Counted from the first letter of the stretch, positions 14,870-22,409 are shown. The stretch: 31,682 nucleotides of DNA from Acidilobaceae archaeon UBA162 (GCA_002496425.1 DAJS01000029.1:31993-63674), one strand, 5' to 3'. Numbers and translations are program-made. The notes: generated from the letters alone by a model not told the origin.

Positions 14870-16387
14870 TTGGAAGTGCATGAGACCTACATAGCCGACA
14901 TTGATTCGATAGCTGATGGGTCTCTGCGCAAGGCGCTTGAGAACGGTAGGATAGCTGGAGGCCTAGTGCTTATACCTAAGGAAAGCGTGGACTACTTCTA
15001 CTCCGAGGCCAAAAGTGGCAGGAGCGTCGGCTTCGCTGGTCTTCAGGAGCTGGCCAGGGTGCTCGCTCTGAGGCTTACAGGCATAGACATCAACTTCTTT
15101 GAGACTAAGGAGCTCTCCTATGAGGGGCTCAAGCGTGCCGTTAGGCTCGAGGCTAGCAGAACTAAGGCTAAGCTGATCACTAGCGACCCACTCCAGGCCC
15201 AGGCAGCCCAGTCGGTGGGGATTGAGGTACTCTACGTGGGCATGCCTAGGGAGGGTAAGCTCAGGCTTGAGGAGTTCTTCAACGAGAAGACCATGAGTGT
15301 GCACCTAAAGGAGGGCGTGCCACCGCTGGCCAAGGTGGGCAGGCCGGGAAGCTGGATCTTCGTCAGGCTAAGCGATAAATCCATGAGTAGGGAGGAGATA
15401 GAGGAGATAGCTAGAGAGGTGGTGGAGAGGGCTCTTGTCGGTGAGGAGAGCTTTGTTGAGATAGACAGGGCGGGCTCCACTATAGTACAGTATAGGGACT
15501 ACAGAATCATAATAACCAGGCCGCCGCTCAGCGATGGGTGGGAGATAACTGCCGTCAGGCCGATAGTTAAGCTCAAGCTTGAGGACTACAACCTGCCCCA
15601 AAGGCTCATGGAGAGGCTCATGGAGAGGGCGGAGGGCATTGTGATAAGCGGGCCGCCAGGGGCCGGCAAGACAACCTTTGCCCAGGCCTTGGCGGAGTTC
15701 TATGCATCTAGGGGCAAGGTGGTCAAGACGATAGAGTCACCAAGAGACATGAGGCTCCTGCCATACATAACCCAATACTCCAAGACCTACGCTGATCTCA
15801 AAGAGCTTCATGACATACTCCTCCTATCAAGACCCGACTACACAGTCTTCGACGAGATGAGAGATGATGATGATTTCAGGCTCTACACCGACCTTAGGCT
15901 GGCCGGCATAGGAATGATAGGTGTAGTACACGCCACGACCCCTATAGATGCCATTCAAAGGGTGGCCACTAGGGTGGAGCTAGGCATGGTACCTAGTATA
16001 GTCGATACCGTGATATTTATAAATGCTGGGGTCGTGAGCAAAGTCTATGATCTTAGCATAAGGGTAAGGTTGCCGACGGGCCTTAAGGAGGAGGAGCTGG
16101 CCAGGCCCGTGATAGAGGTGAGGGACTTCCTGACCGGTGAGCTGGAGTATGAGCTGTACACGTTCGGTGAGCAAGTCATGGTTGTGCCCGTATCTAGCCA
16201 AGGCAAGAAACCTGATATAGCTGACAGGGTGGCTAAGATAGTTCCCGGTGCTGAGGCGGAGGTTAAGGAGGGCGCGCTGATAGTTAAGCTGTCCAAGAAG
16301 TCAGGCCTCAACTCACGCAGACTACGCCAGCTGAGGAAGCTTGCCAAGGACAACGGGCTTGACCTTAGGTTTGTGCCCCAGGAGTAG
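14870..16387 (+). CDS. PIN domain-VirB11/PilT-type ATPase fusion
   Basis: 505 residues with three recognizable parts. Residues 1-130 form a PIN domain (YIADIDSIADG, GIDINFFE, KLITSDPLQAQAAQSVGIEVLYVG), normally an Mg-dependent RNase fold. Residues about 225-420 form a VirB11/PilT secretion-type ATPase: Walker A GPPGAGKTT at 261-269, Asp box FDEMRDDDDF (about 325) and the His box region HATTPIDAIQRV (about 350). The C-terminus (about 440-505) looks like a KH-type RNA-binding unit (DIADRVAKIVPGAEAEVKEGALIVKL). This PIN-ATPase-KH layout is a known archaeal conserved family whose role is not settled; RNA processing coupled to ATP hydrolysis is a reasonable inference. The TTG start has GGTGA about 8 bases upstream. 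Confidence 0.88.
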   Translation: MEVHETYIADIDSIADGSLRKALENGRIAGGLVLIPKESVDYFYSEAKSGRSVGFAGLQELARVLALRLTGIDINFFETKELSYEGLKRAVRLEASRTKAKLITSDPLQAQAAQSVGIEVLYVGMPREGKLRLEEFFNEKTMSVHLKEGVPPLAKVGRPGSWIFVRLSDKSMSREEIEEIAREVVERALVGEESFVEIDRAGSTIVQYRDYRIIITRPPLSDGWEITAVRPIVKLKLEDYNLPQRLMERLMERAEGIVISGPPGAGKTTFAQALAEFYASRGKVVKTIESPRDMRLLPYITQYSKTYADLKELHDILLLSRPDYTVFDEMRDDDDFRLYTDLRLAGIGMIGVVHATTPIDAIQRVATRVELGMVPSIVDTVIFINAGVVSKVYDLSIRVRLPTGLKEEELARPVIEVRDFLTGELEYELYTFGEQVMVVPVSSQGKKPDIADRVAKIVPGAEAEVKEGALIVKLSKKSGLNSRRLRQLRKLAKDNGLDLRFVPQE

Positions 16388-16413
16388 CTATTGGCCTAGA
16401 CAAAGTAGGCTTC

Positions 16414-16450
16414 ACTTAAATAGTCTTGGAACACCTACCCAGACGAGGAG
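16414..16450 (+). promoter_or_regulatory. Promoter of the E1-like/threonine-synthase-like operon
   Basis: ACTTAAATAG at 16414-16423 predicts transcription from about 16444, so the in-frame TTG at 16426 would be upstream of the transcript and the ATG at 16453 is the start. GAGGAG at 16445-16450 is very close to that ATG. Confidence 0.45.
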
Positions 16451-16452
16451 TA

Positions 16453-17487
16453 ATGGAGGAGCTATTCAGGAGGTTCTCGAGGCAGCTCCTGTTGTCAGGC
16501 ATAGGCCCTGAAGGCATGAAAAGGCTCAGGTCGTCCCGCGTGGCAGTGATTGGCTGCGGGGCCCTAGGCTCGGCCCAGGCTGAGCTGATAGCAAGGGCAG
16601 GGGTGGGCTTCGTAAGGCTCGTCGATAGGGACGTCATAGACTGGTCCAACCTGCACAGGACACATATGGTAGGCGAATCCGACGCGGAAGCAGGGACGCC
16701 CAAAGCGATTGCCTGTGCCAACGGGGTGCGCTCAATAGATTCCTCCATAGGCATTGAGGCCGTAGTTGATGATGTGGACTCTAATAACATAGTTGAACTG
16801 GTCAAGGACATAGATATAATTCTCGATGGTACAGATAACATGGAGACCAGGGCCCTAATAAACGAGGCCGCAGTTAAGCTGGGCAAGCCATGGGTCTACG
16901 CTGGGGTTAACTCGTGGTATGGCACTGTGATGTTAATAGTGCCTGAGCGTGGGCCCTGTCTCCGCTGCTTCATGAGGGACTTGCCGTCAGCTGATGGCAA
17001 CTGTAACGTGATACCCACAATAGGTACAGTTACCACGCTCGTGGCCTCGGTGGCGGCGGGCCTGGCAATAAGGTATCTGGTCGGCGACAACCCGGAGCCC
17101 GGCGAGTTAATAGTGATAGATGGCAGGCGCATGAGCATGGATAAGGTCAAGGTGATGAGGGACCCCAGCTGCCCTGTGTGCAGCCTCAGACACTTTGATA
17201 TGTTGTCAAAGCCACCGACAATCGGGCTGACGATGGTCTGCGGCTCTGAGTCCTTCAAGGCCAGGTTAAGCAGACCTCTGGAACTTGAGGTTAACGAGGT
17301 GGGCTCCAGACTGTCAAAGATATCCAAGTCGGTCCTGGTGAGGCCAAGCTGGGTAAGGGCTGTTGTGAAGGGAGCTACTGTTACTGTGTTACCTCCAAGG
17401 CTAATACTGATAGAGGGAGTTGATGAGAGGCAGGCCAGGCAGATCTACGATGAGCTTATCAAGGCCTTAGGGGCTGAGCAACAATGA
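16453..17487 (+). CDS. E1-like adenylyltransferase (MoeB/ThiF/UbaA family)
   Basis: 345 residues. The N-terminal domain (1-245) is a complete ubiquitin-activating-like fold: nucleotide loop GCGALG at 34-39, D58 (LVDRD) and the RxxxxRT-like stretch NLHRTHMVG, GTDN (126-129), and C184 in GNCNVIPTIG at the position of the family's catalytic cysteine. Zinc cysteines are C169/C172 (CLRC) and C240/C243 (CPVC). A C-terminal region of about 100 residues (250-345) follows that is not a rhodanese domain and shows no obvious motif. Such enzymes adenylate the C-terminal glycine of MoaD/ThiS/SAMP-type proteins for sulfur transfer or protein conjugation. The next gene overlaps by 4 bp (ATGA), coupling it to a PLP enzyme. 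Partner protein not in the window. Confidence 0.9.
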   Translation: MEELFRRFSRQLLLSGIGPEGMKRLRSSRVAVIGCGALGSAQAELIARAGVGFVRLVDRDVIDWSNLHRTHMVGESDAEAGTPKAIACANGVRSIDSSIGIEAVVDDVDSNNIVELVKDIDIILDGTDNMETRALINEAAVKLGKPWVYAGVNSWYGTVMLIVPERGPCLRCFMRDLPSADGNCNVIPTIGTVTTLVASVAAGLAIRYLVGDNPEPGELIVIDGRRMSMDKVKVMRDPSCPVCSLRHFDMLSKPPTIGLTMVCGSESFKARLSRPLELEVNEVGSRLSKISKSVLVRPSWVRAVVKGATVTVLPPRLILIEGVDERQARQIYDELIKALGAEQQ

Positions 17488-18491
17488 CCTGGAGGCTGAG
17501 GTGCCGCTCCTGTGGCTTCGTGGGCGAGGAGGGCAGGTACTACCCTTTCTGTCCCAGGTGCGGCGGAGCCATGGAGTTTGACGGCGAGCCACCTAGGTAT
17601 GGCAGGCTCCTTGGTGAGGGCAACACGCCCTTGGTCTTAAGGTCGACAAGGGTTGGCCACGTCAAGTTCAAGCTTGAGTATGTTAATCCTACGGGGAGCT
17701 TCAAGGACAGGGGGGCCTCCTACAGCCTCCAGCTCGCCAAGGACCTGGGCTACACCTGCGTCGTGGAGGACTCCAGCGGCAATGCTGGTATCTCGACGGC
17801 GGCCTATGCTGCCTACCTAGGCATGAGGGCTAGAATAATCGTGCCGGCCACGGCTGCTCCAGGCAAGATACAAGTGATAAGGGCTCTCGGTGCTGAGCTG
17901 ATAACAGCTCCAACCAGGGCCGAGGCCGCTAGTATGGCAGAGGCCATGGTTAGCGAGTGCTTCTATGTGTCTCACTCACGCAGCGCCGCCTTCCTCGAGG
18001 GCATGAAGTCCGTGGGCCTTGAGCTGTCGCAGGACAAGGAGGTTAGGGGTATTGTGGTGCCCTCGGCCAGCTTCGGCCTGCTGCTCGGCATATACTACGG
18101 CTACCACGGCAGTCCGCCACCAATATACGCGGCCCAGGGCGTAGACAACCCATCGCTTGCGGCCTTCGTGGAGCCAACGGCTGTTGGCAAGGGCAGCAGC
18201 TCTAGGCTGGCCGACGGTCTCGTGCTCCCAAGAGCCCCGAGGGCTGAGGAGGCAGCTAAGGCTGTTAGGTCTACTAAAGGCGGGCTAATACTGGTATCTG
18301 ACCAGGAGATAGTCGACGCTATGGGCGAGCTCTGGCGCATGGGCCTCATGGCCGAGCCCACCTCGGCTGCCGCCTTCGCGGCACTGAGCCTGCTGGCAGA
18401 GCAGGGAGTTGACGTGAGTAACTACGTTGCCGTGCTAACTGGCAGTGGGCTGAAGTATGCCGCTCAGCTGGCCGAAATAATGAGGGGTTAA
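17484..18491 (+). CDS. thrC: Threonine-synthase-like PLP enzyme with zinc ribbon
   Basis: 335-residue fold-type II pyridoxal-phosphate enzyme. It begins with a zinc ribbon (C7-x2-C10 and C23-x2-C26), followed by GEGNTPL, the Schiff-base lysine K74 in NPTGSFKDRGA, and the phosphate loop EDSSGNAGIST. Threonine synthases from archaea share this layout, so conversion of O-phosphohomoserine to threonine is the first guess. The same sub-fold includes O-phosphoserine/cysteate synthases, and coupling to the E1-like gene (ATG overlaps its TGA at 17484-17487) makes a sulfur-related role possible. It is short for ThrC, and the C-terminal half is compact. The convergent AOR gene ends 25 bp beyond its stop. 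Confidence 0.82.
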   Translation: MTWRLRCRSCGFVGEEGRYYPFCPRCGGAMEFDGEPPRYGRLLGEGNTPLVLRSTRVGHVKFKLEYVNPTGSFKDRGASYSLQLAKDLGYTCVVEDSSGNAGISTAAYAAYLGMRARIIVPATAAPGKIQVIRALGAELITAPTRAEAASMAEAMVSECFYVSHSRSAAFLEGMKSVGLELSQDKEVRGIVVPSASFGLLLGIYYGYHGSPPPIYAAQGVDNPSLAAFVEPTAVGKGSSSRLADGLVLPRAPRAEEAAKAVRSTKGGLILVSDQEIVDAMGELWRMGLMAEPTSAAAFAALSLLAEQGVDVSNYVAVLTGSGLKYAAQLAEIMRG

Positions 18492-18518
18492 AAGGCCTAG
18501 AATGACTGTTTGGGCCTT
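18492..18518. terminator. Hairpin between convergent thrC-like and aor genes
   Basis: AAGGCC (18492-18497) and GGCCTT (18513-18518) form a 6-bp inverted repeat with a 15-nt loop, filling almost the whole gap between the two stop codons. It can fold on either transcript and may act as a bidirectional 3' end element. There is no oligo-T run, so termination is only suggested. Confidence 0.35.
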
Positions 18519-20454
18519 AGGAGCTGAGCCTGCCCATGGCTGCAAGCACGTCAGCGACATCCTTAAGGCCTAGCCTCTCGAGTGTGGATCTTCTTATGTA
18601 GCCCGTGGTCCTGTCCCAGCCGAAGGCGTCATAGGTCTCGTTCAGCAGGCCCTCAGGGTCATTGACCTTTAGACCCCTGGCCGGCCCTGTCTCTATGGGC
18701 ATCATCAACCTCTTTGGCAGCATGTCGTCCTTCCTGCTGAAGCCCTCCCTTATGTTGAAGGCCCTCTTCAGGTTCCACGTTCTCTCGCCTGCCTCAAGTA
18801 TCTGCTGTGGCGTCACCTCTATGCCCGTCAGAGCAGTGTAGAGCCTCGCCAGCCTCCTTGGGCTCAGCACGCCACTCTCAGGCGCCATGGCATAGAAGTT
18901 ACAGAGGCCAAGGTTGTTGAAGCTCTCGCCGTACATAGCGAGCACCCTGTATATCTCGCCCTTCCTTACCCCTGTCTCCGCAAGCCTGTCAGGCATTGGC
19001 CATGGAAGGCCAAAGTCCCTGAGGCCTGAGTCGACCTGCATCATGTCAAAGGGCGGATAGATCGGGTGTATGTGGCAGGCACCCCTTGGGCTAACCATGT
19101 ATTGGATACCTAGCAGCTTCGATTCAACTCTCGGATCGTGCGCTGGCATCTCAAGCCCCTTGACGTGGTTCACCAGCTCAAGCCCCTTGCCCAGCTTCTG
19201 GGCAGCCCTGTAGCTACCCTCAGCGAGCAGATTGCCGAAGCCGCGCCTGTAAGCTATCATATCCACCAGCTGCACGAAGGTGTCGGCGTCGCCCCACCTC
19301 AGCTCGAGGCCGCCCGTGTCCTCCTTAGTTATCAGGCCCTTTTGATAGACCTCTATGGCCCACGAGATCGTATGGCCAAGGGATATTGTGTCGAGGCCGT
19401 AGTTGCTGGCCAGGTAGTTGACCCTTATCACGGCCTCCATGTTGCCTATCATAGGCATGGCACCGTTCATGTCGGTCGTCTCGTACTCGGGTCCCTCGGC
19501 CGGCGGCGTGGCGAAGCGCCCGTAAGCCACATAGCTGTACCTGCCGCAGCCTATGGTGCATGAGTGGCAGGCCCTTCTCTTTATCATGTAGTTCCTCTCG
19601 AGCGTCTCATGCGATATGCTATAGGCCTCCTCGAAGTAGCCAGTGGAGAAGTTCTTGGTTGGCAGGCCACCCATGGCGTTAAGGCCCAACAGACCCCCTA
19701 TGGTGCCGTGCATCCCCATGCTCTGGTTGCCTGGGTCGCTCCTAATCGCCCTCTGGGCCTCGAGCGCCGCCTCCATGAAGCCCTCCGGGTCGTAGACCTC
19801 TATGCCCTCCCCTCCGGCCGCCACCACCGCCTTGAGGTTCTTGGAGCCCATGACAGCCCCTCCGCCGGTTCTGCCGGCGGCCCTGTCGTAGTCATTAATT
19901 ATTGCGGCGAACCTTACTAGGTTCTCACCACCTGGGCCTATGGCTGCCACTGAGGCGTCGTGGGCCCCGGTGTCCTCCTTCAACACGTCCGTGACCTCAT
20001 GGACTGTCATGCCCCAATACCTCTTGGCACTCCTTATCTCTGCCTTGCCGCCCTCGAGATAGAGATAGACAGGCTCAGGGGCCTTGCCTGTTATTACGAT
20101 CATGTCAAAGCCGCTATACTTCAGCCAGGCGCCGAACTTGCCCCCGCTTCTTGTCTCCCCCCAGGCCCCACTCATTGGTGCCTTGAAGGTCCAGAATATG
20201 TTGCCCGATCCTGGGACCAGCGTGCCAGTGAACGGACCAGCGGTGGCTATCAGTATGTTGTCAGGGGATAGAGGGTCAACGCCGGGCCTTAGCTCGTCCC
20301 AGAGTATCCTGGCCGCATAGCCGACCCCCCCTATGTACATCTTTACATAGTCCTGCCTGAGTTCCTCAACTGAGGCGGTGCCAGTGGAGAGGTTGACCCT
20401 GAGGATCCTGCCCTTGTAGCCATACCACCTAGCCAACCCACGCGCCGCCAGCAC
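18517..20454 (-). CDS. aor: Aldehyde:ferredoxin oxidoreductase family protein
   Basis: 645-residue tungstopterin enzyme family that oxidises aldehydes to acids with ferredoxin as acceptor. Landmarks are the start block GYKGRILRVNLSTG, GGVGYAARIL, GPFTGTLVPGSGN, the R-x-G-G run TRSGGKFGAWLKYSGFD, and GPAGENL-like GPGGENLVRFAAI, which carry the two pterin-binding sites. The [4Fe-4S] cysteines are C-x2-C-x3-C in RACHSCTIGCGRYS, with a fourth distal Cys in LGLCNFYA. Length lies between AOR and GAPOR subfamilies, and the substrate is undecided. The start may be GTG at 20454 or the TTG six codons later (MARWYGYKG), which fits family N-termini better. The twin-CX3C gene lies 61 bp upstream on the same strand. 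Confidence 0.92.
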   Translation of the reverse strand: MLAARGLARWYGYKGRILRVNLSTGTASVEELRQDYVKMYIGGVGYAARILWDELRPGVDPLSPDNILIATAGPFTGTLVPGSGNIFWTFKAPMSGAWGETRSGGKFGAWLKYSGFDMIVITGKAPEPVYLYLEGGKAEIRSAKRYWGMTVHEVTDVLKEDTGAHDASVAAIGPGGENLVRFAAIINDYDRAAGRTGGGAVMGSKNLKAVVAAGGEGIEVYDPEGFMEAALEAQRAIRSDPGNQSMGMHGTIGGLLGLNAMGGLPTKNFSTGYFEEAYSISHETLERNYMIKRRACHSCTIGCGRYSYVAYGRFATPPAEGPEYETTDMNGAMPMIGNMEAVIRVNYLASNYGLDTISLGHTISWAIEVYQKGLITKEDTGGLELRWGDADTFVQLVDMIAYRRGFGNLLAEGSYRAAQKLGKGLELVNHVKGLEMPAHDPRVESKLLGIQYMVSPRGACHIHPIYPPFDMMQVDSGLRDFGLPWPMPDRLAETGVRKGEIYRVLAMYGESFNNLGLCNFYAMAPESGVLSPRRLARLYTALTGIEVTPQQILEAGERTWNLKRAFNIREGFSRKDDMLPKRLMMPIETGPARGLKVNDPEGLLNETYDAFGWDRTTGYIRRSTLERLGLKDVADVLAAMGRLSS

Positions 20455-20463
20455 AGTGAGCGA

Positions 20464-20504
20464 GCCGACTTATCTAGTTATGCTACTGTCGGCCCTCAAT
20501 AAAC
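20464..20504 (-). promoter_or_regulatory. Possible aor promoter with inverted repeat over the start site
   Basis: On the minus strand GTTTATTG (about 20498-20504) could be a TATA box, giving initiation near 20475. An inverted repeat, GCCGAC (20464-20469) and GTCGGC (20488-20493) with an 18-nt centre, straddles that point and ends 10 bp before the GTG at 20454. It could be an operator or a leader hairpin. Confidence 0.35.
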
Positions 20505-20515
20505 CTGTTTAGGCC

Positions 20516-20665
20516 CTAGCCCTGACCGCAGAGCTTCTTCAGCTCCCTCATGCAGTCCTCGATGCAGGCCTTGAAGGAAGTCCCGTCCACGCTTATCTCA
20601 GCACAGCGATCCCTGCACACCTCAATCACATGCCCTCTGATAAAGTCGTCACAGGTCTCGGACAT
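20516..20665 (-). CDS. Twin-CX3C microprotein (49 residues)
   Basis: A small gene from ATG at 20665 to TAG at 20516, between ubiD and aor and read in the same direction as both. The predicted 49-residue product has six cysteines: C5, C17-x3-C21, C34-x3-C38 and C46, with 12 residues between the two CX3C pairs. Both CX3C pairs fall in charged, helix-prone stretches (VCRDRCAEI and ACIEDCMRELKKLC), so a disulfide-clamped or metal-binding helical hairpin is likely. Thermophilic crenarchaea often stabilise cytosolic proteins with disulfides. Codon choice matches the neighbours. The ATG follows the ubiD stop by 35 bp; no strong ribosome site is seen. I do not recognise a named family. A role with AOR (cluster or metal delivery) or as a small electron or metal carrier is only an inference from position. 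Confidence 0.65.
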   Translation of the reverse strand: MSETCDDFIRGHVIEVCRDRCAEISVDGTSFKACIEDCMRELKKLCGQG

Positions 20666-20700
20666 TGAACTGCCCAGCACTAAAGCCTGCCGTGAGCCAT

Positions 20701-22146
20701 TTAAGGCTGAACTATGCCAGCTCTCCTGAGGGCCTCCAGAACCCTCTTGCTGACCTCCTCATCAGGTCTGACCTCCTCAGGCCATTGTCTGCCGCCATAC
20801 TCCTCTGGCAGCTTCCTTGTGGCGTCTATCCCCAGCTTCGAACCGTAGCCTGGCACTGGTGACCCGGTATCTAGGACGTCAACGTGGGCCCCTTGGATTA
20901 CAACTACGTCACGCTGCGGATCAACCCTCTGGGCCACGGCGTATATGACCTCATTAATATCATGTACATTCACGTCCTCATCAACAATTATTAGTACCTT
21001 AGTCAAGGACATCATGTGGCCGAGGCCCCACAGGGACATCATGACCTTCTTGGCATGTCCAGGGTACCTCTTCCTTATAGACGCTATTGCCACACCCTGA
21101 TAGAGCCCGTACTCGGGCAGCTCCAGGTCCACGATCTCTGGCACTAGCATGCGAATTAGCGGCAGGAAGATCCTCTCAACGGCTTTCCCCATGTACGCGT
21201 CCTCAAGTGGTGGTCTGCCCACAACGGTGCCATAGTATATGGGATCCTTCCTCCTCAGAGACGCCTTAGCCTTGAAAGTGGGATAAAGGCCGCCAGGGTC
21301 GTAGACGCCATAGTGGTCTCCGAAGGGGCCCTCCTTGCGCAGGTCCGAGGTGTCAACGCAGCCCTCTATTACGATCTCAGCGTTGGCTGGAACTAATAGG
21401 TCTACCGACTCACCCTCTACCACCTCAACCCCCTCGCCCCTGACTATACCTGCGAATAGGTATTCATCAAGCGGATAGGGGGTCGGCATCATGCCGCTCA
21501 GCATAAGGGCTGGGTCGCCGCCTATAGCTATCGCAGCATCAGTACAGCCCCTGGAGCTATTGAACAGCTCCGCCGCTCTCTTGTGTATCTGCGCGTGAAC
21601 TATTGCCTCCTTACTGCCAACTACCTGCACACGATAGACGCCTATGTTGTAGATGCCCTGGGACGTCCTAGTTATGAGGAGCCCGTAAGTGATGTAGCGG
21701 CCAGCGTCCTTAGGCCACGACTTGAAGGCTGGGAGTGCAGTCAGGTCGGGCTCCTCAACTACCTCCTTGACTGGAGCTCTGCCCACCTTCCTAGGCATGT
21801 ACTTACCGAGGCCAATGGCCTCTCCGAGGGCCCTCAGCCTATCCATAAGTGAGGTCGGCAGGGGCGACGTAATTAGGCCCGTCAGCCTCTCCCCTAAGTC
21901 CTCAAGGCGTCTCGTGCCGAGAGCCAGGCGTATCCTTTCCATAGTTCCGAATAGGTTTGCCGCGATGCGCCACCCTTCATGACCTTTGACCCTCTCGAAG
22001 AGCAGGGCAGGGCCCTTCCTGTAGGCCACCTGCCTTATCGCCTCAGGTATCTCCAGCTCCGGCGACAGCTCCTCATTAACATGTCTAAGCTGGCCATTAC
22101 GCTCTAGCTCCTCCAGGAACTCCCTCAGGTCTCTGAACAAGGCCAT
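20701..22146 (-). CDS. ubiD: UbiD-family prenyl-FMN-dependent decarboxylase
   Basis: 481-residue decarboxylase of the UbiD/Fdc family, which uses prenylated FMN made by UbiX. Typical blocks are YITYGLLITR then YNIGVYRVQV (metal/cofactor site, about 165-176), IHKRAAELF (188-195), the RKEGPFGDHYG loop (270-280), and the C-terminal VIIVDEDVNVHDINEVIYAVAQRVDP and GSPVPGYGSKLGIDATRK. In crenarchaea one UbiD paralogue is trans-anhydromevalonate 5-phosphate decarboxylase of the modified mevalonate route to isoprenoid lipids, which is an attractive assignment for a core-region copy, but quinone-type decarboxylation is not excluded. The ATG at 22146 lies about 26 bp from a TATA box, so the mRNA is likely leaderless. 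It heads a minus-strand run followed by the twin-CX3C gene and aor. Confidence 0.9.
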   Translation of the reverse strand: MALFRDLREFLEELERNGQLRHVNEELSPELEIPEAIRQVAYRKGPALLFERVKGHEGWRIAANLFGTMERIRLALGTRRLEDLGERLTGLITSPLPTSLMDRLRALGEAIGLGKYMPRKVGRAPVKEVVEEPDLTALPAFKSWPKDAGRYITYGLLITRTSQGIYNIGVYRVQVVGSKEAIVHAQIHKRAAELFNSSRGCTDAAIAIGGDPALMLSGMMPTPYPLDEYLFAGIVRGEGVEVVEGESVDLLVPANAEIVIEGCVDTSDLRKEGPFGDHYGVYDPGGLYPTFKAKASLRRKDPIYYGTVVGRPPLEDAYMGKAVERIFLPLIRMLVPEIVDLELPEYGLYQGVAIASIRKRYPGHAKKVMMSLWGLGHMMSLTKVLIIVDEDVNVHDINEVIYAVAQRVDPQRDVVVIQGAHVDVLDTGSPVPGYGSKLGIDATRKLPEEYGGRQWPEEVRPDEEVSKRVLEALRRAGIVQP

Positions 22147-22150
22147 CCCC

Positions 22151-22178
22151 TGGCCCGGGGGCCAACTTTTAATAAGTT
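22151..22178 (-). promoter_or_regulatory. ubiD promoter with two dyads
   Basis: A TATA element, CTTATTAAAAG on the minus strand (22166-22176), sits inside the inverted repeat AACTT-TTAAT-AAGTT (22164-22178). Between the box and the ATG lies a second, GC-rich perfect dyad, TGGCCC-GG-GGGCCA (22151-22164). A repressor bound at either dyad would mask the TATA box or the start site. Confidence 0.45.
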
Positions 22179-22219
22179 GTCAGCGTTCAAGACCACGCTA
22201 TCCCATTAAGTCACTTTCA

Positions 22220-22243
22220 TTGTAACAAAACTACTTATTACAA
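22220..22243. promoter_or_regulatory. Inverted repeat TTGTAA/TTACAA in AT-rich spacer
   Basis: TTGTAA (22220-22225) and TTACAA (22238-22243) form a 6-bp inverted repeat with a 12-nt centre. It lies between the ubiD promoter and the plus-strand TATA box at 22265, where a regulator could act on either. The half-site TTGTA also occurs in the ABC exporter dyad. Confidence 0.35.
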
Positions 22244-22264
22244 ACGTATTATCTATACTAAGCG

Positions 22265-22301
22265 TTTAAAAGGTTTAGGTTTCAAAACTCTTTTTGGGTG
22301 A
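22265..22301 (+). promoter_or_regulatory. TATA box and ribosome site upstream of a 33-codon ORF
   Basis: TTTAAAA (22265-22271) predicts initiation near 22295; GGGTGA follows at 22296-22301, six bases before a GTG at 22308. The correct spacing of box, ribosome site and start is the main reason to take the tiny ORF seriously. Confidence 0.4.
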
Positions 22302-22307
22302 ACGCAA

Positions 22308-22409
22308 GTGAGGTGGCAGAGAAAGTCTGAGGCTCAGCCCCTTGAGATACCCAGATGGGTTCTTGAGGGCAACGCATACATTACAATCTCTAAGATCAGG
22401 ACCGGCTAA
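22308..22409 (+). CDS. Candidate 33-residue protein
   Basis: GTG at 22308 to TAA at 22407-22409. The product is short, basic at the N-terminus (MRWQRKSEAQ) and ends in a strand-like segment (RWVLEGNAYITISKIRTG). I do not recognise it. Support comes from the TATA box and GGGTGA ribosome site with proper spacing and from codon use like that of neighbouring genes (AGG, ATA, GAG). It could also be the surviving front of a lost gene. It lies 96 bp before the hemerythrin gene on the same strand; a T5 run at about 22424 lies just after it. Confidence 0.35.
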   Translation: MRWQRKSEAQPLEIPRWVLEGNAYITISKIRTG

